Assembly: GCF_963675165.1 (NCBI RefSeq)
Contig: NC_087389.1
Span: 1,460,001 to 1,524,000, forward strand
Direction: 5' to 3'
Origin: Halichondria panicea
Lineage: Eukaryota; Porifera; Demospongiae; Suberitida; Halichondriidae
Length of the DNA stretch: 64,000 bases
This document shows positions 22,897 to 34,239 of this stretch, in pieces. Both the position numbers and the translations under genes were made by a program. The notes under the pieces are model-generated. The model made no database searches, was not told the origin of the DNA, and saw only the letters and a program-made list of their open reading frames with translations. The stretch's first letter is position 1. Every line of letters starts with the position of its first letter.

Positions 22897-25800
22897 ATGG
22901 CTTACAATCTCGCAAACTCTCTCTCTCCGATGATGTTCCAAAAGACCAAGGGGAGCAAGTCTGACCAGGGAGGGACAAGAAACGAGCGATGGCGTTCTAA
23001 AAGCGTGGAGAATATTGCTGAAATCGACGGTGACTCTCGGGTACAAGTGGACAAACGATTTTGGCACAAATCCGGATCCAAGCAGAAGCATGTGAAGGAT
23101 GTGAAGGACACCTGTGAACGTGTGCAATGGAGAGATTTGTCTCGGGTGAAAAGCATACACCCTGTGGTCACCTGTGTGCTGCCTTCTCTTGCTATGGACT
23201 TTGTAGCGAGTGCCCTACTGGCAGTGGGAGCCACTCCACTCATCACAGAAGGTACGTACGATTGCTAGTACAGTGTTCATGTGCATTTATTAGGTGGTGG
23301 GTGTAACATTGACCTTTTCCGTAGCTACGTAGTAATCATCTCGTATTCCTTAATTAATTATAAGGGCTGCATTATTAATTTTATTTACGTATCAAACACT
23401 TAGTAAAATTAATAGCTGTGAAATTGTGGGTTTTTATCTCATAGCTACTTTAATTGCCTAAGCAACTTCTGTAATTCAAGTACGTACAGTTATTATAGCT
23501 GCTTCTATTAAAACACCAGACATACTTTTTTAACGTGGTGGGCGGGGCTCGTTCTCATTAATATATACGACTGCTTGCTTTAGACCCAGAAGACATACTC
23601 AGAGATTTGGACGTTTGCAAGGCAGTGGTGCTGGATATGAGTGCCCCTCAAGTCATCGTGGAAGCCTTCATAGCCAACTTTGAGCTGGGGAGCAAGCCCC
23701 TCGTCCTGGTCGCCTCAGAGTGTGGTACTAACGATCGGAAGAAGGATCTAGCAATGAGAGTGATTGATGAGAGTGGGCCAAATTTCATCACTGGAAAGCT
23801 GGTTGATATATTCACTCTGTCAGGGGCTCGCAATGAAAAATGTGAGTGTATATGCAGTCATTGCTAAATCTCTTAGACTGTTGTATGTTGTTTGTTGACA
23901 GTTGCTTAGTTAACTGGTATTGACAGTTGCTTAGTTAACTAATTGAAATGGTATGCATGTAAAGCAATGTAAAGCAATGTAATAGCTAGTAGAGCAGTTT
24001 AATACTTTCTACCAATGCAACAGTGACATCATTTCTCCCCCGCCCTACATACACAGCCAACTCTCAGTTTGGCAGCAGTGATAGTGAAGAGAATGGAGAG
24101 GGGGCCACTACCAGTCAGACTACCCCTAAAGTGGTGCTCTCCACGGAAAAAAACGAAACAGAACTATCCAGTCTACCCCCGGCTCTGAGAAGGAGAATGA
24201 AGATGAGACGATCCACCAGCCCCAGTGGGAGTCCTGCCGATAGCCCTAAAACCAGCCCTCCGGATAGCACTTTCAGCAGCCCAAAGAATAGCCCTCGATC
24301 GAGTCCCATTCTCAAGAGGAGGGGCATTCAGAAACTAATTAGGAAAAAGCAACGGGTGAGTGATATCAGAATGTGAGATATTCTTTTCGTAGTTAGTGCT
24401 GACTTGGATGGTTGCTATAGTGACTGTGTTGTGCTAAGTCCCTCAGGTCTGTTTGTTACGCTACATTAGCTGAGCCAAGTCACATGCTATTATTTGGGAA
24501 GTATACAAAGTATACGTGACAGGAAATTTGTTTGTAGTTAAGCAACCCTTAATTAGTGAGGGTGTTTTGTGATACCTTTGATTTATGTTTCCTGCTGGAG
24601 TATGTATTGCACTCCCCTGTGTACAGGCTAATTCAGAGGGTGCGTTGAAGAGAGTCCCCACAGTCATACCACGACTACGAATGAAAGGTGAGTAGTGATC
24701 AAACAGCATTGTGAGCTCACTATTGCTTTGTACTTTGTACTTTGTATATGTACCTAGCTGTGGATTTCCTCCTCCTCAAACATTTTTATTGATATGTTTA
24801 TACCGTATAACTGGTGGGTGTTTTAATTTGGTGATTTGGCGAATTTTACCGAAGATCGCCAAATAAAAAATTTCCGTGGACACAATGTCATTGCTGTAGT
24901 AGCCACGCCTGAAACACCAAATTAAAATCGCCAAGGTGGTTTTAATGACTCATTCGCCAAATTATAATACCCCTCAAATTTACCAGTTATAAGATACTGT
25001 CTACCATTGCAGGTCAATTCAGAGACACCAAGAGCCATGACATCAAGCTGGAGGATGCTCTGGATGCTGCTCAGAATCTTGCTGCACACACAACCGCTCT
25101 CATCCACATCTACGAGGCCAACGTGGTGACAAGTGGAGAGGTGATTGTCGAGGTGACCAACAACCAGGTGGGGATGGGAAACCTTCACTCCACCCTTCCC
25201 GTGTGTGCGGCCGTCGTCAGTGCTGTGCTGGCCTGTGTCGAAGGTAATGGAGGTGAGATTTAGTTTGTTACAAGTGTGTGCAGGCAAAACTATATTCATC
25301 ACTAGCAACTTACTGTGAGAGCAAAAACGTAACTACCGTACCCTCGCGAAAATACGCCTGTCTCTTTTTTTGCTTCAAAGTTCTTGCACAAGGGACGATA
25401 ATACGCCCACCCAGAATAATGAATTTGAACATGCGCAGTAGCTAAATGCTCACAATTGAATAAAGCAAGCTTCAGGTAGTAGCTAGTTAGACTCTACTCC
25501 TACTCCTTGCTGGCCAAGATCAGACATATAAGTTTCTCTGTGTGGATTTGACTCATTTCTCCTCCCCCCCCCCTCACAGATGATATAGAGCTCAAGCACT
25601 GTGTCCATGCCTTGGCCCTCTACTATGTGGCAGCAGAGGAGGGAGCAGCTTGTGCTAGTACCTCTGAGAAGGGAGTCATCTCCCCCGGAACACTACGAAC
25701 AAACTTCATCGATGCTCTCCATTACATGCAGGAGTCGGAGGTCAACGCCAAAGCTGAAGTGTTTGCCCACACAGAAGGCATAAAGACAGCTTTTAACTAG
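22897..25800 (+). CDS. Hydroxyethylthiazole kinase (ThiM)-like protein with a Ser-Pro-rich insert
   Basis: Six exons (22897-23251, 23584-23841, 24057-24355, 24627-24687, 25013-25243, 25580-25800) close to 474 residues. Residues 89-118 (VVTCVLPSLAMDFVASALLA...GATPLITE) match the ThiM start, where T-N-x-V-x-x-x-F-x-A-N-x-L-L-A-x-G-A-S-P is usual. Residues about 340-400 match the C-terminal lobe (Asn-Leu-Ala-Ala, TSGEVIVEVTNN). Between them is an insert of about 120 residues with many S-P pairs (SPSGSPADSPKTSPP), plausibly disordered and phosphorylated. Where ThiM has G-T-G-C, this protein has L-P-V-C (386-389): the Cys is kept, the glycines lost. Bacterial ThiM phosphorylates thiazole for thiamine salvage. 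Animals generally lack that pathway, so this may be a pseudoenzyme or have a new role. Confidence 0.7.
24801..24992. mobile_element. ~190-bp MITE in intron 4 of the ThiM-like gene
   Basis: taccgtataactggt on the left and accagttataaga on the right form the ends. Inside, ttggcgaatttta is mirrored by the tcgccaaattat segment. The TACCGTATA start resembles the family at 9356, but the interior differs. Confidence 0.65.
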
Positions 25801-26102
25801 CCTATTTCCCGCACGTGTCTATTAGTGTACCAACAATTTTTTTATCCGGTTGGCTATGTGATACTATATTTTGACCATACATTGAAGCTATTATTTTGCT
25901 CCACCAATCTTTTGTCTTTTGTATAAATTGGCAGGTATCAAGATTGTTACTGTGTAAGTTCATGTGTTGCACAAATGAAGTCTGAAGAGAGTGGGCATGT
26001 GTACATGTATAAGAGAAAACCTACTAGCACAGCTACATGTACTAAGGGTGGGAAAGTCTACATAATTATAGTTCATAAGATGAAACAAAGTTCTACAGGT
26101 TC
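25801..26102. other. Convergent 3' spacer, nothing recognised
   Basis: About 300 bp between the stops of the ThiM-like gene and LAP2. It must hold both 3' UTRs. I see no repeat or gene. Confidence 0.5.
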
Positions 26103-29100
26103 TTATTTCGGTCCATTAGTCTTGGTAGTTGAGGATTTCTTTGTACCTGGCTTCTTTTTAGCAGCAGGCTTATCTGTGGGTGGTGGTGACGCTTGTGTGG
26201 GCTTCTTTGCAGGGGGTGGTGTTGTGGGGGCCTTGGTAGCTTGTGTAGGGGGTGGTGTTGTGGGGGGCTCGGTAGCTTCTGTAGGGGGGGTCTTGGTAGT
26301 AGCTTGTGTGGGGGGCTCGGTAGCTTCTGTAGGGGGTAGAGGAGGCTCTGTGGGAGACGGCCCCATCTCATTAACATTAGCAGGTGTAGATTTAACAACA
26401 TAGTCTTTCACATGGTTCCAGAGACAGCCTGCTTTCCTCCAGCCCTGGGTGACGAGGCTCAGGTCCTCCTTACTGCTGGTGAAGTGCTCGTAGGAGAAAA
26501 AAGCAACAGTGAACATGAGCAGTAGGACCAAGAATCCCTGACAGGAGGTGCTCTGGGGGGCTATGCGACGGTGCGATCGAACTCGTTGTTTCTCTGGTGG
26601 TACCGGTGGAGGCTCTTCCACTTCTTCTTCTTCTTTATTGGCAGGAGCACGCCTCGATCGCTCACGCACACCAGTCTCCCTCCTCTGCAAAGACAGAGAT
26701 AAAAACAACACATTATACTACCACATTGTGTACAGAGATCAAAGGAAAAACTATCATTGACTAGGATCTGCAACTGTAGTAACCACAGATCGTGCCAACC
26801 ACAGATCGTGCTCTGTGGTTGGCATTTTTGGTCATTAGAGCAGGTTAGTGGTCAAAATAATTTATTTTTAAGCCATAGAATTTTATAATTACATGTACAT
26901 GTAGCAACTGCTCCATGGTTGCAATGGAGTACAGCTAAGTGATTATGCCTCGGTGCGCATGCGCAAGCGAGGTATACGGTAGTGTGTTTGTGTGTGTGTG
27001 TGTGTCTGTGTAGACTGCTACAGCTGCTCAAGGATGAATCAAGTGCAAGTAAGAGTTTCTATACGCTCTTGGATTTTAATTCGTGGATTTGCAAAATAAT
27101 GCTTCGTTCTCGAGTTATGCCTAGTTTTGATTACTTGGAATGCCATTGCAGCCTTTTCAGAAGAGTGCGTAGCGAAACTTGTCCATGGAGTGTTGCTACT
27201 CTACTTAGTAGTTAGCTGTGCACTAGAACGCTAGCTATTGGTAGCTGCAACAGTGAGAAGAGAGCTGTAAGGCTCTACTGCACTGATGCAGCCATAAATC
27301 TTGGCTTGAATTTTTGGCATCGATTGTTTTTAATAACAATCATGGCCGATCATTACCCATTCTTTGGGTTCCCTGTGATTTTGGATTCTGCCTGCATGCA
27401 GCAAATTCAATGCAAGATTGTTCATAAAATATAATGTGTGTGTAAAAATGCTATTAGTAGCTTTATGTTATGTAGCTTTGGCACTTCCACCGAGGCATCA
27501 GCACCCGCGGTGCTTTCATTCTATAAGCTTCTAGCAATGCTATCTTGCTAACACAGGCTTTGTTCTCGAGTAAAAGCTAGTTTTGCTTACCAGTACATTG
27601 AAGGCCATTGCAGTCTCTCCAGAATCAGAAATAGCAAAATCTGTTCGTAGAAGGTTGCTATTCTACTTAGTAGTTAGCTCTATACTAGAGCGATAGCTAT
27701 TGGTAGCTGCAAACTACAAACCAGTTAATTCACCAGTTTACGCGAGTGCTCTATGGAGCCGAGTGCTACATGAGCTTCTCAAACTTCCGCTTGGCCAATA
27801 ATATCCATAGAGCACTCGCAACATGCATTAACTAATACTGATATTAATTCTCACGAACAGATACGCTCATGTACAATGCTTACGTCATTGTTCGTTTTGT
27901 TGTTGAAATTATAGGCACAGTAACTAACTGTATTACTAGAACATCTTGCTGGTGAAAAGCCTTTGCGAATGAGCCAAATCAGCAGAAAATTTGACTCTTT
28001 GCAATGTTTGCGTTCTGGAAAGGATCATGTGTATTTTTACTTTAGAATTTTCGGATTTTATTGTTGTGAATTGATCAACCCTCGCAAAGTTCGCAAATGT
28101 TTAATACTCGCAAAACATTATAGTCAAGTACCCCTAAATCAAGCCTATGCAATTATATTAATTGTTGGTTCACCTTGGTCTGAGATGGGGACTTGAGAGG
28201 TGATGGTGTTGGTGGTGGTCTCTCCTCAACAGTATCTTCCTCTTCGTCACTATCTCCACTCGACCACTCCCCCACAAATGACTCACTGTGACCTGCCCCC
28301 TCGTTCTCGTCCTCCTCTGTTGAATCACGAGGCTGGACAGATCGGGACACTGCAGCTAAACAAGGAAAAAGTAATACTAGTGTGAGGAACAACTTAACAA
28401 TTGAACAGCCTGAATTGAAACAGCAACTTTACAGTACTACCGATTTTCGTGAAAAATTTATTCAACTTGAACAGCGGTGATTTTTTGTGAGTAAACATTT
28501 TCGTTGCTTCGATCATCACATGCACTGTATTGCATGCATTCTGGTAAACCACGCCTAGGTTTTTTGAGGGGAAATCTTCCCCCCATGAAAAAATACCCAC
28601 TAGATCTAATAAAATAAATGCAATTTAATTTTGAGTGACTGACATTTTCCAACGGCATTTTCAGCCATAAGTTTGGCGAGCATCCTCTGATAGAGCTCTC
28701 GTGTTGAGTCCAGAATGGGCCCAAGGTCCTTGCCAAAGCTCTCCAGCTCCTCCTTCAGTTCACCATCAGAGAGACTTAGCACACCAGGGAGGTAGGTGTC
28801 CATCTTAATCGTCTTTTTACGCTTTTGGACCTAGGGATGTATGTGTGTGCGAGGAACATTTGTTAACCTTAGTACTAATCACTGTGTGAAGCCACATGTA
28901 GGTAGCTGGTGACATTTAGCAGGTTTGAACATGAGTGTCAGTTTTCAGCTCTCTAAATAAAGTGCACCTGTACACAAGCTAGCTTTTGGTGCGTGAAAAG
29001 CCTACCTGCTGCTTCTTTCCTAGTTTTACAGGTCGAGTGAGCTCCTCATCAGACGAGAATTCGTATCTGGATTGCTCTGTATCCATGATTCGCTTGCGAT

Positions 29101-29218
29101 AGAGGTTCACATAGTACTGCTTGTTTTCGTTCTGATTAAACTTGATTCCATGGCTCTTCAGCTCAGACTTGAGCCTGTCCTTGGAGAGGTACTCGGGGTT
29201 AGTGATCAAAGAAGACAT
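26103..29218 (-). CDS. TMPO: LAP2/thymopoietin-type inner nuclear membrane protein
   Basis: Four exons (29218-29006, 28830-28644, 28355-28174, 26684-26103) close to 387 residues. The start MSSLITNPEYLSKDRLKSEL and a FSSDEE motif match the LEM-like domain of LAP2. A second LEM domain follows (LSDGELKEELESFGKDLGPI, then TRELYQRMLAKLM), then an acidic/Ser region, a basic stretch, one transmembrane helix (GFLVLLLMFTVAFFSYEHF) and a lumenal tail of about 130 residues. LAP2 anchors chromatin through BAF and DNA and binds lamins at the inner nuclear envelope; this is family knowledge. The tail is odd: imperfect PTEATEPP and PTQATK repeats, Thr/Pro-rich and ending in a Lys-rich segment. The 1.5-kb last intron is full of repeats. 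Confidence 0.88.
26945..27498. mobile_element. ~550-bp non-autonomous element, ATGCCTCGGTG ends
   Basis: The left end atgcctcggtgcgcatgcgc and the right end caccgaggcat are inverted over 11 bp. The left end also folds on itself (cctcg...cgagg). The interior shares long similarity with 27540-27711 and 55121-55395. No coding potential. Confidence 0.65.
27540..27711 (+). repeat. Partial second copy of the 26945 element
   Basis: Matches the interior of the preceding element (ctcgagt..agctagttttg..ccattgcagtc..gttgct..ctacttagtagttagct..gctattggtagctgcaa) with moderate divergence, in the same orientation, within the last TMPO intron. Confidence 0.65.
28436..28604. mobile_element. Diverged MITE related to the 9356 family, inverted
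   Basis: Between TMPO exons 2 and 3. Read on the minus strand it contains cctaggcgtggtttaccaga followed by atgcatgc, the same interior block as 9356-9554 and 55994-56193, and a cgaaaa/tttttcgtg pairing at the ends. Confidence 0.5.
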
Positions 29219-29338
29219 TGTTACTGTACAGAGGACCTTTGTAGAATTCTAACACCACTTTGTTTTCAGCTTTTTAGCTTTAAATGTTGAAAATGGGCGG
29301 TGACTCGCGCATGCTCATTGAGTGAAGCATGGAGCAGA
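29219..29338. promoter_or_regulatory. 120-bp divergent promoter of TMPO and APEX2
   Basis: The two ATGs face outward 120 bp apart. The segment contains cgcgcatgctc and a ggcggtgactcgc stretch; no TATA box is evident. Confidence 0.55.
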
Positions 29339-31194
29339 ATGAAGGTACTGTCTTGGAATGTGAATGGTCTCAGAGCCTCAATAAGAAACTCTGCTAAGAA
29401 TTTGAAGGGATTTTTGGACAGCCTAGATGCTGAAGTTATTTGCTTCCAAGAAACAAAGGCAACAAGTGTGTAAATCTATTTGTATCTGATAATATTCACT
29501 GGCATATCGGCTCCCTCCAGGAGATCAACTTGATGAGCCGACCTATTCTGCTGATGGCTACAATGGATACTTTTCTTTCTGTCGAACACGATCAGGATAC
29601 TCAGGTAGATCCCACGTACTGGTTGCATATAAAAGCATACCCCTGTCCCCTCCTCTCCTCCTCGACCTCAGGGGTAGTGACATTTTGCCGAGATGCTGCC
29701 ACCCCCCTGACTGCAGAGGAGGGCCTCACTGGTGTACTATCTAAGGAGAGAGGAGATTCAGTCAAGTGTTATGGATGCAGTGATCATTACACTGAGAAGG
29801 AGGTGTGCTAGAATACGCATGGTGTATGTATACAGTAGCACAAATCCATTTACTACAAAAAACTTAGTTTTATGTGATCATACAGTTTTAACAATTTTCT
29901 TTGTGCAGCTGATTTCATTGGACGCTGAGGGTCGCTCTGTGCTGACAGAGCATGAGTTGAGAGATGGAGGTAGACTGGTAGTAGTGAACGTGTACTGCCC
30001 CATGGTAGAGAGGGGCTCAGACAACCAAGACAGGATGGACTATAAACTAAGATTCTACTCTGCTCTCAAGGAAAGGTGTTCTGCTCTGGAGAAAGCGGGA
30101 AAGTAAGGACAACGTTTAAGTAACAATCACCGTGCTATATAATGTCCTTTGCAGGTCTGTTTTAGTGTTGGGAGATCTCAACTTCACTAGAGAGGTCAAA
30201 GACAGCTCTTATCTACAAGAAGACCCAGTAAGAAGACCTGTACAACATTTTGTCACTAACTCTTGCTTTTTCATAGAAACTGTTTCAAGACTCTCATCCT
30301 CCCCGAGATTTTATGGAGCATTTCATCGTCTCCACACCAACTGACCAACCCTCCAAACACTACACACTGCTGGATACGTTCAGACACCTCAATCCCACAG
30401 TTGACAAATCGTTCACTTGCTGGTCAACTATGTTTGACTGTCGAAAAACCAACTATGGAACGCGCATTGACTATATCCTGTGTAGTATGGCGTTGTCACA
30501 CTCTTTAGTCAAAGCCGAGGTATGGCATGATTTTCACGGCTCCGACCACTGTCCTGTTTTTGCTGAGTTTACATTCTCGCTAACTCCCTCGAGTGTACAG
30601 CCGTCACTAAGTGCAACCTACTTCTCTTTCGGCAAGCAAAAGAAGATATCTGATTTTTTCACTTCAAAATTTAATAGCGCTCACACTTCCAGTGATTGTC
30701 ACCCCCCGCCAACCAAAAAACGAAAGGCTTCTAAACCATCTGGAACGAAGACTCTACTTTCATTCATGCAGCCTCTGCCTCAACAGTTCCAAGCAAGCTC
30801 TAAGCGAACCAAAGAAGAATGTAAACAAGATTCAACACGGTCGAACACTGAACTAATTTCACAGACTGAGAGAGAAACTACAGATTCTAAAGAAGTGTGT
30901 ACTCAAATACAAGTAACAAAAACAGAAGCAGATTGTTCAATGCTGGCTAGTAAAGAACCTCAAGTATCACTGCAGAAGAGCACATCAGGTCTAACTGAAG
31001 CCTGGCAGAGTATTTTCACTGGTCCCCCCAAAGCCCCTCTCTGTCAGGGCCACCAAGAGTTGTGTGTGCTGAGAACAGTCAAGAAACAAGGACCAAATCT
31101 GAACAGGCAGTTCTGGGTGTGTGCTCGACCTTATGGGAGTAAAAGCGATCCAACATCTAGATGCGAGTATTTTAAGTGGGTCAAGAAGAAATGA
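29339..31194 (+). CDS. APEX2: APEX2, AP endonuclease 2
   Basis: Six exons (29339-29465, 29521-29604, 29672-29802, 29909-30102, 30155-30227, 30277-31194) close to 508 residues (human 518). The exonuclease-endonuclease-phosphatase fold starts [14 protein letters not shown], with ICFQETKA (metal-binding Glu), VVNVYCP, VLGDLNF (Asp/Asn), [14 protein letters not shown] and GSDHCPV (catalytic Asp-His). After it comes a PIP box, QKKISDFF, which binds PCNA, a second F-rich motif (TLLSFMQPL), and a C-terminal zf-GRF domain ([36 protein letters not shown]) for single-stranded DNA. The enzyme acts in nuclear and mitochondrial base-excision repair and 3'-end resection. A GTG-TGT donor follows exon 1. ATG 29339 fits the family start. 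Confidence 0.96.
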
Positions 31195-31368
31195 AATGAA
31201 CTGAACATATACAGCCTTTATTTATTTTCGTCATTTCTTGTGATTGTGATTGTGATTGTGTGTTTGTAGAGTCAAATATATTTTTTTGTACATGTACAAT
31301 CATAATAATAATTATTACAAGTTATCTACACTTAAACTTGTATAATTATTGCCATCTTTTTCTATTAT

Positions 31369-31605
31369 GTGTTTTATATTATGATGACCCTTTACCAAAC
31401 CGTTTGTTTACTGGATGAGTCAACAGAATTTCCCTTAGCTAAGAAGTTCAGCACCATCTTGTACATCACAGGCCAGGCCAACTACAGCAGACCCAATAAA
31501 AACCATCAGACAGCCTCATTATTAGTCAAGACACCAACAAGTGAGAACACGTACACCATGATTGCTAAGACTGGAGAGTGTCTCATAATTATGTATATTA
31601 ATTAG
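31369..31605 (+). other. Unassigned small ORF between APEX2 and RNF7
   Basis: A 78-codon ATG-to-stop frame (start MFYIMMTLYQTVCLLDEST) with protein-like composition, but no domain I recognise and no clear splice partners. It could be an exon of an unrecognised gene, a leader-exon remnant of RNF7, or chance. Confidence 0.25.
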
Positions 31606-31696
31606 CGTCCTTCAAGGAAATGTGGCCTGGGATCGATGCTAGTGTCTAATCTGTACTAAAGACTATACATGTACTTGTTTTATTTTTAATAGGGTT

Positions 31697-33450
31697 ATGG
31701 CAGAGGCGGATACCATCAGCATGGACACAGCACCTACCAAGGAAGACACACCAAAGAAGGACGAGAGAGGGAAGGCATCCAAATCCAAGGCACCTTCAGG
31801 GCCTCTTTTCACCCTCAAGAAATGGAATGCTGTTGCTATGTGGCAGTGGGATGTGGAGTGTGACACCTGTGCCATATGCAGAGTACAGGTCATGGGTGAG
31901 TATTAGGCAGCTTGCTGTACTAGAGAGCACCTCAGGCTTTAGATCGGATTGTATCTTGCTTAATATGTGTGCAACCGGAGAAGAACGTACCCTTAATGTG
32001 TGTACAACCCATACATCTGAGCGCCTAGCATACCTACCTTAATGTGTGTGCAACCCATACATCTGAGCGCCTAGCATACCTACCTTAATGTGTGTGCAAC
32101 CCATACATCTGAGCATACCTAGCTTAATGTGTGTACACTGTATACAATTTGTCTTGTCTAACTGCTCATTATGCCTTCCTGCAGATGCTTGCTTGAGGTG
32201 TCAGACTGAGGGCAAACAAGAAGAGTGTGTGGGTAAGTGGGAGCCATGTTTGTGCAGCCTGTATAATAGTTGATACTGTTTAGGAAGTTTCTACATGATT
32301 TAGAAGCCCAAAGGGCTGGTACGTTGTAGTATCCCCAAACGTTGTGAGGGTTCTACTAGCCCTGAGGGCTTCTAAATCATGTGGAAACTTCCAAATTAAT
32401 AGTGTCTAAGCATTTTAGATCATAGCAACCATTTTAGATCGTACCATAAGTATCTAGCCAATCAGATTTGAATATGTTCTTATCACTTGGGGTCTGTATC
32501 ATAGCAACTGGGTGGGGTTTAACTACCATAAACCCCAGCCCTGGAGCACATTCCTCATAAACTCCCTTGCGTTGAGGGCGCACTGATTTTATACTAGATC
32601 TAACACAGCCAAAAAGAAGCTAGACACTTGTGACAAGGGCAGGACAGATGGGTGGAGCTCGCTAAACACCAGGAAGGGTGGGGCTCACTGCTTGACATTG
32701 ACAAGTTAGTGCGTAGAGCTAGAAGCTTAGCACTGGCTAGAAGCTATACGCACAAGCTTTTTAAATAGTTTTTGAGACTGTTAGCTAGTTGTATCCAAGG
32801 TGAGGTAGCTTAGGTAGCAAACTTTTCATTCAAGTGGGTATATAACACTTATTGTCCACTACCTTGGAATTTATATGGCAAACGTAAACCATCCTTGGCC
32901 TCGGGGCTTTGCCCTCGTCCTTGGAGGTTTACTGCCATAAATTCTGATGTAGTGGACAATAAGTATAACCTAATCTTTGCTACATGATTTTCTAAGAGAA
33001 GTATACATTATTTTCTAAGTAAGTACATGATTTTCTAGAACACTTTCTTTAGCCAATCAGATTACAGTATTATTTATGGTAAACATGATCACAAAAATTA
33101 GCTGTTTGAGCGACTAGACTCTAATGAGAAAAATAATAGGCTGGTTATAGTTGAAACTTGTATGATCTTTGAAGGCGACAAAAAATACTTAATTGTTGCT
33201 TTATAGAATCACAATCATTCCCGATTCACGAGCTATTGTATCCGTTTTGCCGCTGTGCAAAGAAACGCACGGGGTGAATGCTCTATGAACATCTTGTTGA
33301 CCTGTTTCTATAACTATGTCTTCCCTTCTAGTTGTGTGGGGAGAGTGCAACCATTCATTTCACAACTGCTGCATGCAACTCTGGATCAAGCAGAACAATA
33401 GGTGCCCCCTCTGTCAGCAAGAGTGGGTCGTACAGAGATTTGGTAGTTAG
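31697..33450 (+). CDS. RNF7: RNF7/RBX2, RING-H2 subunit of cullin-RING ligases
   Basis: Exons 31697-31895, 32185-32232 and 33332-33450 close to 121 residues (human 113). After a hydrophilic N-terminus come [49 protein letters not shown] and [16 protein letters not shown], the complete RBX RING-H2 with its three zinc sites. It recruits E2 and NEDD8 machinery, mainly for CUL5 complexes, in contrast to RBX1. The 1.1-kb second intron is large for this locus because it contains two or more inverted-repeat elements; the first intron holds a 46-bp tandem repeat. Confidence 0.97.
31992..32136 (+). repeat. 46-bp tandem repeat, about three copies
   Basis: Units start at 31992, 32038 and 32084 (cttaatgtgtgtacaaccca...catacctac); the third is shortened to 39 bp and a partial fourth follows. 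It lies in RNF7 intron 1. Confidence 0.9.
32283..32392. mobile_element. ~110-bp foldback MITE in RNF7 intron 2
   Basis: ggaagtttctacatgattta on the left is mirrored by taaatcatgtggaaacttcc on the right, with arms continuing through agaagccc and agggct (about 37 bp). Confidence 0.8.
32846..32965. mobile_element. ~120-bp foldback MITE in RNF7 intron 2
   Basis: cacttattgtccactacctt on the left and its inverse (atgtagtggacaataagt) on the right. The inner parts (ggcaaacgtaaaccatcc, ggaggtttactgcc and ctcggggctttgccctcg) pair as well. Confidence 0.75.
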
Positions 33451-34239
33451 CTAGCTTCATTGTTTTCAGATTACGTATTAATTTCTTCTCATTCTTTATT
33501 ATCATGTATAATTATGTATTCGTGGTTTGCAATTGAAAGTTTTTCAAGAGACCTTTCAAATGGTATCATTATGGTATATAGCAGCCGAACACCGTATAGC
33601 GGGTATATTTCGAGAGTAGTGGTTTTTGCATAAAACATGTACCGTGAATGTTTTTACCCACGAAGTACTAGCGCATGCTGCATGCTGCAAAAAGGCTATT
33701 ATTTTGCGAAAACCTTTCTAACAATCATTCCACGAAAGTTTATACTCTGGTTTTATACCCTCGAAATATACCCGCTTATGGTCCCCGACAAATTTTTGAG
33801 ATCAACGATATACCAAAATTATAGTTGTTGAAAGATGTTCACAACTACACCCCGCCCTCAGTTTATAAATTAATCAATCTCTTTCAGCTGCGAGTAGCCA
33901 TACTTGAATTCTTTGATTTTCTGATTTTCTGAAAGTTTATAGATAGAGACTTTCCCAAAATAATGGTTTCATTAATGGAAGACAAAAGAATTTGCCAATT
34001 TCAGCCAAATACCATCTGGACCTTCTGTTTTGAGACTATCAATTAAGAATTGAATTCGAATTCGAATTCACGTGACAACTAATGCAATTTTCATAATAAT
34101 TAATTTGGATTAAGTGAAATTAAAAATGCGTAGAGATCTGTATCAAAGAACCAATCATAAAAATCCATAATTATTTCTAGAGTAACTATAATTATATACT
34201 ACCTGTGAAGTTAGGCACAATCTAACAAGTCCTAGATGG
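33451..34239. other. Convergent 3' spacer of RNF7 and PXK
   Basis: About 790 bp without a gene. It contains the MITE at 33591-33782, a duplicated ttgattttctgattttctga stretch near 33911, and tandem gaattc motifs at about 34049-34067. Otherwise AT-rich, probably both 3' UTRs. Confidence 0.5.
33591..33782. mobile_element. ~190-bp MITE with accgtatagcgggtatattt end
   Basis: Left accgtatagcgggtatatttc; right cgaaatatacccgcttatgg t, its inverse with one change. The ends resemble those of the 9356 family but the interior differs, so it is probably a sister family moved by the same transposase. Confidence 0.7.

Noticed and set aside
22897-25800. Bacterial contamination or recent transfer as an explanation for the ThiM-like gene (also considered for GH31)
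   Set aside because: Multiple GT-AG introns, the same base composition as neighbours, signal peptide in GH31 and embedding between animal genes argue for resident genes. Ancient transfer is not excluded.
25975-26403. Gly/Val-rich 142-codon plus-strand frame
   Set aside because: It is antisense to the Thr/Pro-repeat tail of TMPO; the open frame is a by-product of the repeats.
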